DNA from: JACKOD01 sp041591635
GTDB lineage: Bacteria; Pseudomonadota; Gammaproteobacteria; Pseudomonadales; Oleiphilaceae
Direction of reading: 5' to 3'
Length of the DNA: 17,272 nucleotides
NCBI GenBank assembly: GCA_041591635.1
Contig: JBFHRO010000051.1
Span: 1 to 17,272, forward strand
The translations under genes were made by a program, and so were the position numbers. This document shows, piece by piece, positions 1 through 7,640 of this stretch. The stretch's first letter is position 1. The number at the start of each line of letters is the position of its first letter. The notes under the pieces are model-generated. The model worked only from the letters and a program-made list of their open reading frames with translations, ran no database searches and had not been told where the DNA came from.

Positions 1-83
1 ACCGCGCACAGAAAAGCCAGAAGATTCAAACTCGACCTTATGTGCAATACGGCCCTACTGGGCCTCAACATAGCAAATAACCC

Positions 84-1847
84 ATGAGATACCCAGCTGT
101 GCCTGTGACAAAACCCCTTACCGCCACTCCTGCCGAGGCAGTGACGCGGCAACATTTTCACTTGCTGATCGTCGATCAATCGCCCACCGATGCTGCCTTG
201 ATTGTGGAGGTGCTTAAAAGTCACGGGATGCGTCCAAGTGTCACCCATGTCAGAACATCCGACGAACTGACAAATGCGCTGTCACAACAAATTTACGACA
301 TTGCCATATCTGACCATGGTGATCAGCCATTGGCCTCCCTCAGCACCGTCAACCTGATTCAGAATCTCACCCCCGACACCCCCATAATCGTTATTGGCAA
401 CACCCTGCTTGAAAGTGCCGAAATGGAGGCGATAAAACTCGGCGCACAGGATTACGTCAGCAAGCAGCGCCTGATGCGCCTGGTGCCGGTCATCGCACGG
501 GAACTCAGACGTGGCACCGACAAGAAAATCCATCGCGAAACCGAACGTAACCTTGCGTTTCTCTCGCACCACGACACCCTCACCCATCTGCTCAACCGCA
601 GCGAGTTTGAGCGCCGACTGGAGAAATCGCTACACGAACCCATCGAGGGCGATGAAGGCAACGTACTGATGCAGGTCGATGTCTATCAGTTCAAACTGAT
701 CAATGACAGCTGTGGCCATCTGGCCGGTGATGAACTGTTACGCCAGACTGCCCGCCTGCTAAAACACCAGCTGCGCGGTGACGCTGGGGATGCGATTGCT
801 CGCCTCGGTGGCGACGAATTCGGTATTTTGCTCAAGCACATATCCAAGCAGGCGGCCTTCGATCTTGCCCGACGCATGAGCAAGGAGATCAGCGGGCACC
901 GGTTTCGGTGGGGCGATGCGGCATTTTCGATCAGCATCAGCATTGGCATTATGGGCATCAACCCCGGGGAAAACACTGCATCGGAATTGCTGGCCTCGGT
1001 GGACATTGCCTGCGGCGCAGCGCGGGAACAGGGCCACAGCGGCATTCAGTGGTATCAGAACGACGATGTCGAGCTAACCTATCGCCGCAGCGAAATGCAG
1101 TGGGTTCCGCGAATCAAAAAAGCATTGGAAAACGATAAATTCGTATTGTTTGCGCAAACCATGTGTGGCCTGCAAACTTCGCGCAAAGGCCTGCATCAGG
1201 AATTCCTGCTGCGACTCAATGATGAAGGTGAACTGGTTCCCCCCGGTGCCTTTATTCCTGCGGCTGAACGCTACCGGCTTATGGGACAGATTGATCGCTG
1301 GGTCGTCCATAATGTCTTTAAATACCTAGCAGTTACACGTCTGGGCCAAGAGCCGGAAGGCACTTTTTTTATCAATCTCTCGGGCGCAACCTTAAGTGAC
1401 CCTGGGTTCTTTAGCGATATAGACGCGCTGGCGGCGGCTTATCAGATTCTTCCCGAACGCATCTGCTTTGAAATCACCGAAACAGCCGCCATCGAAAATA
1501 TGGCTGACAGTGTGGAATTCATTAAAGACATTCGCGGCAAGGGGTACAAGTTCGCGCTCGACGACTTTGGCGCGGGCATGAGTTCTTTCTCGTACCTGAA
1601 AATGATCCCAGTGGACTACCTGAAAATCGATGGCAGTTTTGTGAAAAACCTGTTGCGCAACCCCATTGACCGGGGCATCGTCGAAGCCTGCAACGGCATT
1701 GCCCACGCCGCCAACCTGCAGACGGTTGCGGAGTTTGTGGAGGATGATGACTGTCGGCTGGCACTGCAACAGATGGGGGTGGATTTTGCTCAGGGATTCG
1801 GCATTTCCAGACCCGGCCCCCTGAACTGGAGCGCCAATCCAAACTAG
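84..1847 (+). CDS. REC-GGDEF-EAL cyclic-di-GMP signalling protein (587 aa)
   Basis: Predicted cytoplasmic response regulator that makes and/or degrades cyclic-di-GMP; no membrane segment is visible. Residues about 25-140 form a receiver domain with the phosphoacceptor Asp77 in ISDHGD and the conserved Lys127. It is not textbook: the acidic pair is D31-Q32 and the usual Thr/Ser switch position is Gly105. The GGDEF domain (about 155-325) has metal-binding Asp199, the N207-D208..G211-H212 stretch and an intact GGDEF at 242-246. The inhibitory RxxD I-site is absent (DAGD instead). The EAL domain (about 340-580) reads EFL at 373-375, but the catalytic set looks complete: E373, N431, E463, E466, D493-D494, K514, E550 and Q570. 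Both activities are therefore possible; which dominates cannot be read from sequence. The ATG at 84 lacks a clear Shine-Dalgarno, and an in-frame TAA at 78-80 limits extension. It is convergent with mazG and has no obvious partner histidine kinase beside it. Confidence 0.9.
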   Translation: MRYPAVPVTKPLTATPAEAVTRQHFHLLIVDQSPTDAALIVEVLKSHGMRPSVTHVRTSDELTNALSQQIYDIAISDHGDQPLASLSTVNLIQNLTPDTPIIVIGNTLLESAEMEAIKLGAQDYVSKQRLMRLVPVIARELRRGTDKKIHRETERNLAFLSHHDTLTHLLNRSEFERRLEKSLHEPIEGDEGNVLMQVDVYQFKLINDSCGHLAGDELLRQTARLLKHQLRGDAGDAIARLGGDEFGILLKHISKQAAFDLARRMSKEISGHRFRWGDAAFSISISIGIMGINPGENTASELLASVDIACGAAREQGHSGIQWYQNDDVELTYRRSEMQWVPRIKKALENDKFVLFAQTMCGLQTSRKGLHQEFLLRLNDEGELVPPGAFIPAAERYRLMGQIDRWVVHNVFKYLAVTRLGQEPEGTFFINLSGATLSDPGFFSDIDALAAAYQILPERICFEITETAAIENMADSVEFIKDIRGKGYKFALDDFGAGMSSFSYLKMIPVDYLKIDGSFVKNLLRNPIDRGIVEACNGIAHAANLQTVAEFVEDDDCRLALQQMGVDFAQGFGISRPGPLNWSANPN

Positions 1848-2704
1848 ACTTTGTTGAGCTGCGCCTTGGCCTCGAGCCAAAGCCGCTCCAGCTCGTCCAG
1901 CGGGGTGTCGCACACCTTGCTTCCCTGCTGCGCCAACTGCTGCTCAATGTAGGCAAAGCGTGCCGCGAAGCGACGATTGGCACCGGTTAATGCCCGCTCC
2001 GGACTCACATTAACAAAGCGCGCCAGGTTGACGCAGGTGAAAAGCACATCCCCCAGTTCTTCTTCCATGCGCTGCTGACGCGCTTGCGCCTCTTGGTCGG
2101 TGGCATTGATTTCGGTTGCCAGCTCGTCCATTTCTTCGCGCATCTTGTCAAACACAGGGGCGATATCAGGCCAATCAAACCCCTGACGGGCGGCAATTTT
2201 CTGGATTTTTTCGGCGCGGGCAAGAGCCGGCGCTGCCAGAGGCACGGCATCAAGAGAAGAGGTTGTGACGGGCAAAGGCTTGTCGGAAGCGGCTTTTTCG
2301 GCCGCTTTGATCTTTTGCCAGTTCGCCTTGATGTCCGCTTCGCTGACCGGCTCATGGGCTTCGCGTCGGCTTTCCAGGGTGCCTGCCGGAAACACATGGG
2401 GATGCCGGCGCACGAGTTTGCGCACGATACCATCCACCACGGACTCAAAATCAAAACTGCCCTCTTCACGCCCCAGCTGGGCATAGAAGACTACCTGAAA
2501 CAGCAAATCACCGAGTTCTTCCCGTAAATTGAGCTTGTCATCGCGGTCTATGGCGTCGGCGACCTCATACACCTCCTCCAGGGTATGCGGCAATACGGAG
2601 GCAAAGTCTTGCTTGAGATCCCAGGGGCAGCCCGTGTGGGGATCTCGCAACCGGGCCATGAGGTAACACAGATCCTCTATTTGATACCTGGATTTTTCTG
2701 CCAT
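1844..2704 (-). CDS. mazG: MazG nucleoside triphosphate pyrophosphohydrolase
   Basis: All-alpha NTP pyrophosphohydrolase that hydrolyses (d)NTPs to monophosphates plus pyrophosphate. It acts as a cytoplasmic house-cleaning enzyme, and in E. coli it has been linked to lowering ppGpp. The start is family-typical (LMARLRDPHTGCPWDLKQ). Two tandem MazG domains are visible, each with the metal-binding EExxE...ExxD pattern: EEVYE followed by EELGD in the N-terminal half, and EEMDE followed by EELGD in the C-terminal half. The length of 286 aa is slightly above the E. coli protein (263 aa). The ATG at 2704 lies inside the last codons of relA. A GTG at 2713 overlapping the relA TGA (GTGA) is an equally plausible start and adds three residues. 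Neither has a strong Shine-Dalgarno, so translational coupling to relA is likely. No mazEF toxin-antitoxin pair lies between relA and mazG, unlike in E. coli. Confidence 0.95.
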   Translation of the reverse strand: MAEKSRYQIEDLCYLMARLRDPHTGCPWDLKQDFASVLPHTLEEVYEVADAIDRDDKLNLREELGDLLFQVVFYAQLGREEGSFDFESVVDGIVRKLVRRHPHVFPAGTLESRREAHEPVSEADIKANWQKIKAAEKAASDKPLPVTTSSLDAVPLAAPALARAEKIQKIAARQGFDWPDIAPVFDKMREEMDELATEINATDQEAQARQQRMEEELGDVLFTCVNLARFVNVSPERALTGANRRFAARFAYIEQQLAQQGSKVCDTPLDELERLWLEAKAQLNKV

Positions 2705-2709
2705 AACGC

Positions 2710-4947
2710 TCACGCTCTGCGACTGCGGTGCACTTCAATGATGTTGGGCAACTGCTTGATGCGCGCCAGTACCCGGCCGAGTTTTTCCAGACTGCTCAAT
2801 TCCAGCGTCAGCGACATAGTGGCCGTGCTCTGCTGGCGGTCGGACAAGGTATTGAGGCTGGTCACATTCACCTTCTCATTGGCCAGGATCTGGGTGATGT
2901 CGCGCAGCAGACCTTCCCGGTCGTACGCCAGAATGGACACATCCACCGAATAAATGGTGTCGGGTGTCTTGCCCCAGGAGACCTCGATCATGCGGTTGGG
3001 TTCTTTTTCCTGCAATTGCAGCACGTTCATGCAGTCCTGACGGTGAATCGAAACCCCCCGCCCCACGGTGATGTAGCCAATAATGGGATCCCCGGGGAGC
3101 GGCTTGCAGCAATGCGCAATACTGGTCAGCAACTTGCCAACGCCGCGAATCTGAATGCCTTTTTCTTTGTGCAAGCCTTCGACGCTGGGGCTCAGTTGCA
3201 AATCCAGCTGCTTTTCTTTGGGTTCGATTTGTTGCTGAGCCAGATTCGCCACATGCGTCGGCTTCAAATCCCCGGCGCCGACCGCCGCAAACATATCCTC
3301 GGCCGATTTGAAGTTGAGTTGCTCAGCGAGCCGCTGCAGATTGATGTCACCCAACGACAGCCGCTTGAATTCATCCTCAATAATGGCGCGACCGTCAACG
3401 ATATTGCTGCCTCGATCCTGCTGCTTGAACCAGTGCGCCACCTTGGCCCGGGCCCGTGAGGTTTGCAGATAGCCCAGCCCCGGGTTGAGCCAGTCCCGAC
3501 TTGGCGCAGAGCGATTGCCGGTGAGAATGGTCACCTGCTCGCCGGTTTTCAGGGCATAGGTCAAAGGCACAATGCGGCCATTCACCTTGGCACCGCGGCA
3601 CGCATGCCCCACCTCGGTGTGGACCCGGTAGGCAAAATCCACTGGCGTTGCGCCCTGCATCAGATCGACCACATGCCCCTCTGGGGTAAACACGTAGATA
3701 CGGTCGCCGGCCACGTCTTTTTTAAGCTGATCCACAATGCCCGAAACGTCGCCGATTTCTTCCTGCCATTCGAGCACCTGCCGCAGCCAGTTGATTTTTT
3801 CTTCATAGGCATTGGACTTGTTTTTGGCATCGGTGCCCTTGTAGCGCCAGTGAGCACAAACCCCCAGCTCGGCTTCTTCATGCATGTCACGGGTGCGAAT
3901 CTGCACCTCCATGACCTTGCCTTGAGGGCCGACCACCGCAGTGTGCAGGGAGCGATAGCCGTTTTCCTTCGGGTTGGCAATGTAATCGTCGAACTCTTTG
4001 GGAATATGCCGCCATAACGTGTGTACGACTCCTAGCGCGGCATAACAGTCGGCGGTTTTGGGCACTAGAATCCGAAACGCGCGAATATCGTAAATCTGGG
4101 AAAAATCCAGGTTTTTGCGCTTCATTTTGCGCCAGATACTGTAAATGTGCTTGGACCGGCCCGAGATTTCCGCCTCTATTTCCGATTCCCGCAGGGCATT
4201 CTCAAGGCTCCCCAGCACGCTACGGATGAAGTCATCCCGATCGACACGTCTTTCGTCCAGCAAGCGGGCAATTTTCTTGTACGCCACCGGATGCAGATAG
4301 CGAAACGAAAGATCTTCCAGTTCCCACTTTACGTGACCAATGCCCAGGCGGTGTGCCAGTGGTGCATAAATATCAAAAACTTCCTTGGCGACCCGCTGAC
4401 GCTTTTCCGGCGTTGCATTTTTCACAGCCCGAATGGCACAGGTACGCTCTGCGAGTTTGATCAATACCACGCGCACATCATCAATGATGGTTACCAGCAT
4501 TTTGCGCACATTATCAATCTGGCCATCACGCTGCCCCAGTACCGCACCCTTAAAAGGCTGATGACTGGCCGAAATAGCCGCCATCTGCAGCACGCCGTCA
4601 ATCAGCTTGGCAACACTGTCGCCGTATTCGGCACGCACGCGGGACAAGGCAATACGCTCTTCACGCACCGCACGATACAAGATGGCGGCGATCAGGGTTT
4701 CCTGATCCAGATTCAACTCCGCAAGTATCTGGGCCATTTCCAGCCCGGTACGAAAGCTGCTGTGCCCCGGCGACCAGACCCGCTCTTCCCTCACGTTTTG
4801 CTCATCAATCGCCTGGCTCAAAACGCAGGCCTGCCGGACCAATGCTTCATCCTCAAGCCGGATTTGCTCTCCGATCAAGGCAACCCACCGATCAATATCG
4901 ATGTGACCTTCGGAAGTTACCGGATGATCTTCTCGAACCTTAACCAT
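2710..4947 (-). CDS. relA: RelA, ribosome-associated (p)ppGpp synthetase I
   Basis: Stringent-response enzyme that transfers pyrophosphate from ATP to GTP/GDP when uncharged tRNA enters the ribosome. From the chosen start it is 745 aa (E. coli RelA is 744). In order: a degenerate hydrolase domain in which the HD signature is lost (ILYRAVREE at about 89-97), so hydrolysis is not expected; the synthetase domain (about 240-375) with EFDDYIANPKENGYRSLHT, whose EFDD at 318-321 is the acidic motif of monofunctional RelA rather than the RxKD of Rel/SpoT; a TGS domain (about 415-477); the zinc-finger-like His-Cys-Cys region near 612-614; and a C-terminal ACT domain (about 667-745). The ATG at 4947 starts MVKVRE, as in known RelA proteins. 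The frame stays open to 5022, but those 25 extra codons read through the 16-bp repeat array and are very unlikely to be coding. A Shine-Dalgarno-like AGGA lies 11 nt upstream of the ATG. mazG overlaps the 3' end. Confidence 0.97.
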   Translation of the reverse strand: MVKVREDHPVTSEGHIDIDRWVALIGEQIRLEDEALVRQACVLSQAIDEQNVREERVWSPGHSSFRTGLEMAQILAELNLDQETLIAAILYRAVREERIALSRVRAEYGDSVAKLIDGVLQMAAISASHQPFKGAVLGQRDGQIDNVRKMLVTIIDDVRVVLIKLAERTCAIRAVKNATPEKRQRVAKEVFDIYAPLAHRLGIGHVKWELEDLSFRYLHPVAYKKIARLLDERRVDRDDFIRSVLGSLENALRESEIEAEISGRSKHIYSIWRKMKRKNLDFSQIYDIRAFRILVPKTADCYAALGVVHTLWRHIPKEFDDYIANPKENGYRSLHTAVVGPQGKVMEVQIRTRDMHEEAELGVCAHWRYKGTDAKNKSNAYEEKINWLRQVLEWQEEIGDVSGIVDQLKKDVAGDRIYVFTPEGHVVDLMQGATPVDFAYRVHTEVGHACRGAKVNGRIVPLTYALKTGEQVTILTGNRSAPSRDWLNPGLGYLQTSRARAKVAHWFKQQDRGSNIVDGRAIIEDEFKRLSLGDINLQRLAEQLNFKSAEDMFAAVGAGDLKPTHVANLAQQQIEPKEKQLDLQLSPSVEGLHKEKGIQIRGVGKLLTSIAHCCKPLPGDPIIGYITVGRGVSIHRQDCMNVLQLQEKEPNRMIEVSWGKTPDTIYSVDVSILAYDREGLLRDITQILANEKVNVTSLNTLSDRQQSTATMSLTLELSSLEKLGRVLARIKQLPNIIEVHRSRRA

Positions 4948-4964
4948 GAATCCATCATTCCTGT

Positions 4965-5076
4965 AGTACGGCAATAAAATAGTACGGCAATCAGATAGTA
5001 CGGCAATCAAATAGTACGGCAATCAAATAGTACGGTGATCAAATAGCACTGCTGTCACATGTGTACGGCGGTCAAC
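4965..5076. repeat. 16-bp direct tandem repeat array in the relA leader
   Basis: Consensus on the plus strand is AGTACGGCAATCAAAT. Units are at 4965-4980 (15/16 to consensus), 4981-4996 (15/16), 4997-5012 (perfect), 5013-5028 (perfect) and 5029-5044 (14/16). A degenerate sixth copy is at 5045-5060 (11/16) and a possible seventh, offset by 1 bp, lies at about 5062-5077. The array fills most of the 167-bp gap between the rlmD stop and the relA ATG, ending 17 bp upstream of relA. In the relA sense each unit contains TTGATT and each junction TACTAT, but no pair of these has a normal 17-bp sigma-70 spacing. The unit is not a multiple of three, is not palindromic, and I do not recognise it as a known binding site. 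Confidence 0.93.
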
Positions 5077-5114
5077 GGGCAGCGCGACCAAGCATTCTGG
5101 CCTTGCCCTGCTTC

Positions 5115-6446
5115 TCAACTGCGTTCGAACAAAGCCATGGACTCGACATGGGTGGTATGAGGGAACATATCCATGACACCCGCCTTGATCAAACGATAGC
5201 CTTTTTCTGTCAATACTCCTGCATCACGTGCCAAGGTGGCCGGATTGCAAGAAACATAAACAATGCGCGAGGCACCAAACGCCGGTAAATAATTCACAAT
5301 TTCCAGGGCACCGGATCGGGGCGGATCAATCAATATCTTGTCAAACCCCTCCCGGGCCCAATCGGCCTGGGTAAAATCGCCCTGCAGATCGGCGCCGTAA
5401 AAACGCACATTGCCGATCCCGTTGGCCTGCGCATTCTCGCGCCCCCGTACCACCATGGCCTCATCGCCCTCCACTCCAACCACCTCGCGGGCCAGCGTCG
5501 CCAGCGGCAAGGTAAAATTGCCCAGTCCACAAAAGAGATCCAGCACCCGGTCACCGGGTTGCGGGTCGAGCCACTGCAGGGCCTGATCCAGCATCGCCCG
5601 GTTAATGTCGGCATTGACCTGGGTAAAATCGAGGGGATGAAAGCCCATCGTCAAACCGTATGCAGGCAAGGCATAGTGCAACCGGTCATCACCGGTAAGT
5701 GGCCAGAGCCTGTGAACCGAATCTGGTCCTTTAGGCTGCAAATAAAGCGCCAACTCATGCGTTTGGGCAAATTGCTGCAAGCGATCCTGGTCATCTTCTG
5801 TCAGGGGCGCCATGTGCCTGATCACCAGAGCAACCTCCTGATCACCCATGGCCACCTCGATTTGAGGTATCTGCTGATACACCGACAATGACCGCACCAG
5901 GGCCTGCAACGCCTGGATTTTAGCGCCCACCCGCGGGTCGAGCACGACACAGGAAGAGATCGCGGTCAGAAAATTGCTGTGTTTTTCACGAAAACCAATC
6001 AGCACCTCATCGCGCTTGGTCACGTACCTGACGCCCAATCGGGCCTTGCGTCGATAGCCCAGTTCCGGCCCGCACAATGGCGCCGCCCACTGTTGCGGCA
6101 CCACGGCACCAAAATGGGCAAACTGGTCTTTCAGCACCGATTGCTTCAGGGCAATCTGCGCTGGTGGCGCCATATGCTGCAAACTGCAACCACCACAAAG
6201 GCTGGCATGGGCACAAGGGGGCTCCACCCGCTCGGGCGAGGCGCTGAGTACCGTTAGTGTTTTCAATTCGTCAAATTTGCTGCGGCTGCGCAGGTAACTT
6301 GCGCTGACTTCTTCGCCGGGCAAGGCCCCTTCCACGAATTGTGTTTTACCCTCGGTAAAAGCGATCCCTCGCCCTTCGTGGCTCAAACGATCAATGCGCA
6401 AGGTTACCGGGGGAAGTGTCACTTTTTTTCTGGTCTGTCGGCCCAT
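5115..6446 (-). CDS. rlmD: RlmD, 23S rRNA (uracil-1939-C5)-methyltransferase
   Basis: SAM-dependent enzyme (formerly RumA) that makes 5-methyluridine at U1939 of 23S rRNA. The 443-aa protein has an N-terminal TRAM-type domain (about 10-65). The four iron-sulphur cluster cysteines are C78, C84 and C87 (in CAHASLCGGC) and C166. The methyltransferase core contains the SAM-binding loop LDLFCGLGNF (302-311), IDPPRSGA (373-380) and the nucleophilic Cys400 in VYVSCNPATLARD. The C-terminal MFPHTTHVESMALF with Glu435 is the family's base-catalyst end. The ATG at 6446 gives the expected N terminus, although its Shine-Dalgarno is weak. It follows cysM by 133 bp on the same strand and precedes relA by 167 bp, so it may be co-transcribed with either or have its own promoter in the upstream gap. 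Confidence 0.97.
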   Translation of the reverse strand: MGRQTRKKVTLPPVTLRIDRLSHEGRGIAFTEGKTQFVEGALPGEEVSASYLRSRSKFDELKTLTVLSASPERVEPPCAHASLCGGCSLQHMAPPAQIALKQSVLKDQFAHFGAVVPQQWAAPLCGPELGYRRKARLGVRYVTKRDEVLIGFREKHSNFLTAISSCVVLDPRVGAKIQALQALVRSLSVYQQIPQIEVAMGDQEVALVIRHMAPLTEDDQDRLQQFAQTHELALYLQPKGPDSVHRLWPLTGDDRLHYALPAYGLTMGFHPLDFTQVNADINRAMLDQALQWLDPQPGDRVLDLFCGLGNFTLPLATLAREVVGVEGDEAMVVRGRENAQANGIGNVRFYGADLQGDFTQADWAREGFDKILIDPPRSGALEIVNYLPAFGASRIVYVSCNPATLARDAGVLTEKGYRLIKAGVMDMFPHTTHVESMALFERS

Positions 6447-6506
6447 GACTTACTGCTCTGTTGAGGTTTGGAGGAGAAAATGCGCAAGCATAACCGGCGA
6501 TACGCC

Positions 6507-6518
6507 CTTATATATAAG
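6507..6518. promoter_or_regulatory. AT-rich 12-bp palindrome in the rlmD upstream gap
   Basis: CTTATATATAAG is a perfect 12-bp palindrome in the 133-bp gap between cysM (ends 6580) and rlmD (starts 6446), about 60 bp upstream of the rlmD ATG. It could supply a -10 element for rlmD, or, because it is symmetric, for a plus-strand transcript. No convincing -35 at 16-18 bp is visible on either strand, so promoter function is only a guess. The rest of this gap shows no clear rho-independent terminator for cysM. Confidence 0.25.
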
Positions 6519-6579
6519 ATATCAGGCGTCAGGCCACCCTGGTTCACTGGGGCAGCCGAAATGAAGGGTGCCGAATCCG

Positions 6580-7467
6580 TTATCCGAACACACCCGTCGA
6601 CAAGTAACGATCACCACGATCACAGATAATGGCGACAATCACTGCGTTTTCAACACCCTCGCTGATTTTTAACGCCCCTGCGACCGCACCGCCGGAGGAA
6701 ACACCGCAAAATATTCCCTCCGATTGGGCAAGCGCTTTCATGGTGTCTTCCGCTTCCGTTTGAGAGATGTCCAATATCTGATCCACCGCCCTGGGATCAA
6801 AAATACTGGGCACATAAGCCGGTGCCCAGCGGCGGATTCCCGGTATGGCAGAGCCTTCGGCCGGTTGCAAGCCCACAATCTGCACGGCGCTGTTTTGCTC
6901 TTTCAGATAGCGGGAGGTTCCCATAATAGTGCCCGTGGTACCCATGGCGCTGACAAAGTGAGTGATTTTTCCCTGGGTATGCTGCCAGATTTCCGGCCCG
7001 GTGGTACGGTAGTGGGCAAGCGGATTGTCGGGATTGGCAAACTGGTTCAACACTTTACCTTCCCCAGCGGCCTCCATGGCCAGCGCCAGATCCCGCGCGC
7101 CTTCCATGCCCTGTTGACGGGTAACGGTGACAAGCTGTGCACCGTAAGCCGCCATTGAGGCACGGCGCTCGGCGCTCATGTTTTCCGGCATGATCAACAC
7201 CATGCGGTAACCCTTGATGGCCGCCACCATCGCCAGTGCAATTCCGGTATTGCCACTGGTGGCCTCAATCAGGGTGTCGCCAGGGCGAATCTCGCCTCGC
7301 GCTTCGGCGGCGGTGATCATGTTCAACGCCGGCCGATCCTTGACCGAACCTGCCGGATTGTTGCCTTCAAGCTTCACCAGCAGCTGGTTCGATGTGTTGC
7401 CAGGCAACCGCTGCAAGCGAACCAGAGGGGTGTTGCCCACGAAAGACGCTAATGACGGGTATTCCAT
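6580..7467 (-). CDS. cysM: CysM, cysteine synthase B (O-acetylserine sulfhydrylase B)
   Basis: Cytoplasmic PLP enzyme that makes cysteine from O-acetylserine and sulfide; CysM-type enzymes can also use thiosulfate. The 295-aa protein follows E. coli CysM (303 aa) closely along its length. The PLP lysine is Lys43 in AGSVKDRPAL, the substrate loop is EATSGNTG (68-75), and the phosphate-binding glycine stretch is MGTTGTI. GLQPAEGSAIPGIRRW and the C-terminal IICDRGDRYLSTGVFG distinguish CysM from CysK. The ATG at 7467 has a good Shine-Dalgarno (GAGG, 5 nt spacing) that falls inside a possible hairpin. It is divergent from gacS and is the first gene of the minus-strand run cysM-rlmD-relA-mazG. Confidence 0.97.
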   Translation of the reverse strand: MEYPSLASFVGNTPLVRLQRLPGNTSNQLLVKLEGNNPAGSVKDRPALNMITAAEARGEIRPGDTLIEATSGNTGIALAMVAAIKGYRMVLIMPENMSAERRASMAAYGAQLVTVTRQQGMEGARDLALAMEAAGEGKVLNQFANPDNPLAHYRTTGPEIWQHTQGKITHFVSAMGTTGTIMGTSRYLKEQNSAVQIVGLQPAEGSAIPGIRRWAPAYVPSIFDPRAVDQILDISQTEAEDTMKALAQSEGIFCGVSSGGAVAGALKISEGVENAVIVAIICDRGDRYLSTGVFG

Positions 7468-7470
7468 AAT

Positions 7471-7496
7471 GACCTCAAACCAGGTCGCAGTGCGAC
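7471..7496 (-). promoter_or_regulatory. Overlapping inverted repeats over the cysM Shine-Dalgarno
   Basis: In the cysM mRNA sense, GTCGC-ACT-GCGAC (7496-7484) is immediately followed by GACCT-GGTTTG-AGGTC (7486-7471), the two sharing the bases GAC. The right arm of the second repeat covers three of the four bases of the Shine-Dalgarno GAGG (7476-7473). If these fold in RNA they are mutually exclusive, and the second would occlude the ribosome-binding site. Stems are only 5 bp each, so this may be chance. Confidence 0.3.
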
Positions 7497-7640
7497 AAAA
7501 TAAAGCAGCCAGTTTAGCATAAGCTATGGTATTTTTACCGGGCTACAGATCACCAAGGCAAGTGGACATCATGACGTTGCACCCGCGCAAATTCGACGAC
7601 ACCCCACCCTTTGAGCCGCATTGCAGCCCTGGCACCTTCC

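Noticed and set aside
1..83. Possible end of a preceding plus-strand gene (one frame ends in an ATGA overlap at 84-87, another in TAA at 78-80)
   Set aside because: All three plus frames are open over most of this short stretch, so no frame can be chosen and no product recognised.
1866..1880. TTGGC-CTCGA-GCCAA inverted repeat just after the GGDEF-EAL stop
   Set aside because: Considered as a terminator, but the stem is 5 bp, no T-run follows, and it lies inside the mazG coding sequence.
2728..4977. Long plus-strand frames (243, 184 and 276 codons) opposite relA
   Set aside because: They are shadows of relA, whose protein is unmistakable along the whole interval; none has a recognisable domain.
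4965..5044. Tandem sigma-70 promoters built into each repeat unit
   Set aside because: TTGATT and TACTAT recur, but their spacings are 4 or 20 bp, not 16-18 bp.
4965..5076. CRISPR array or replication iterons
   Set aside because: The repeats are contiguous 16-mers without spacers, there are no cas or rep genes, and the locus is an ordinary core-gene interval.
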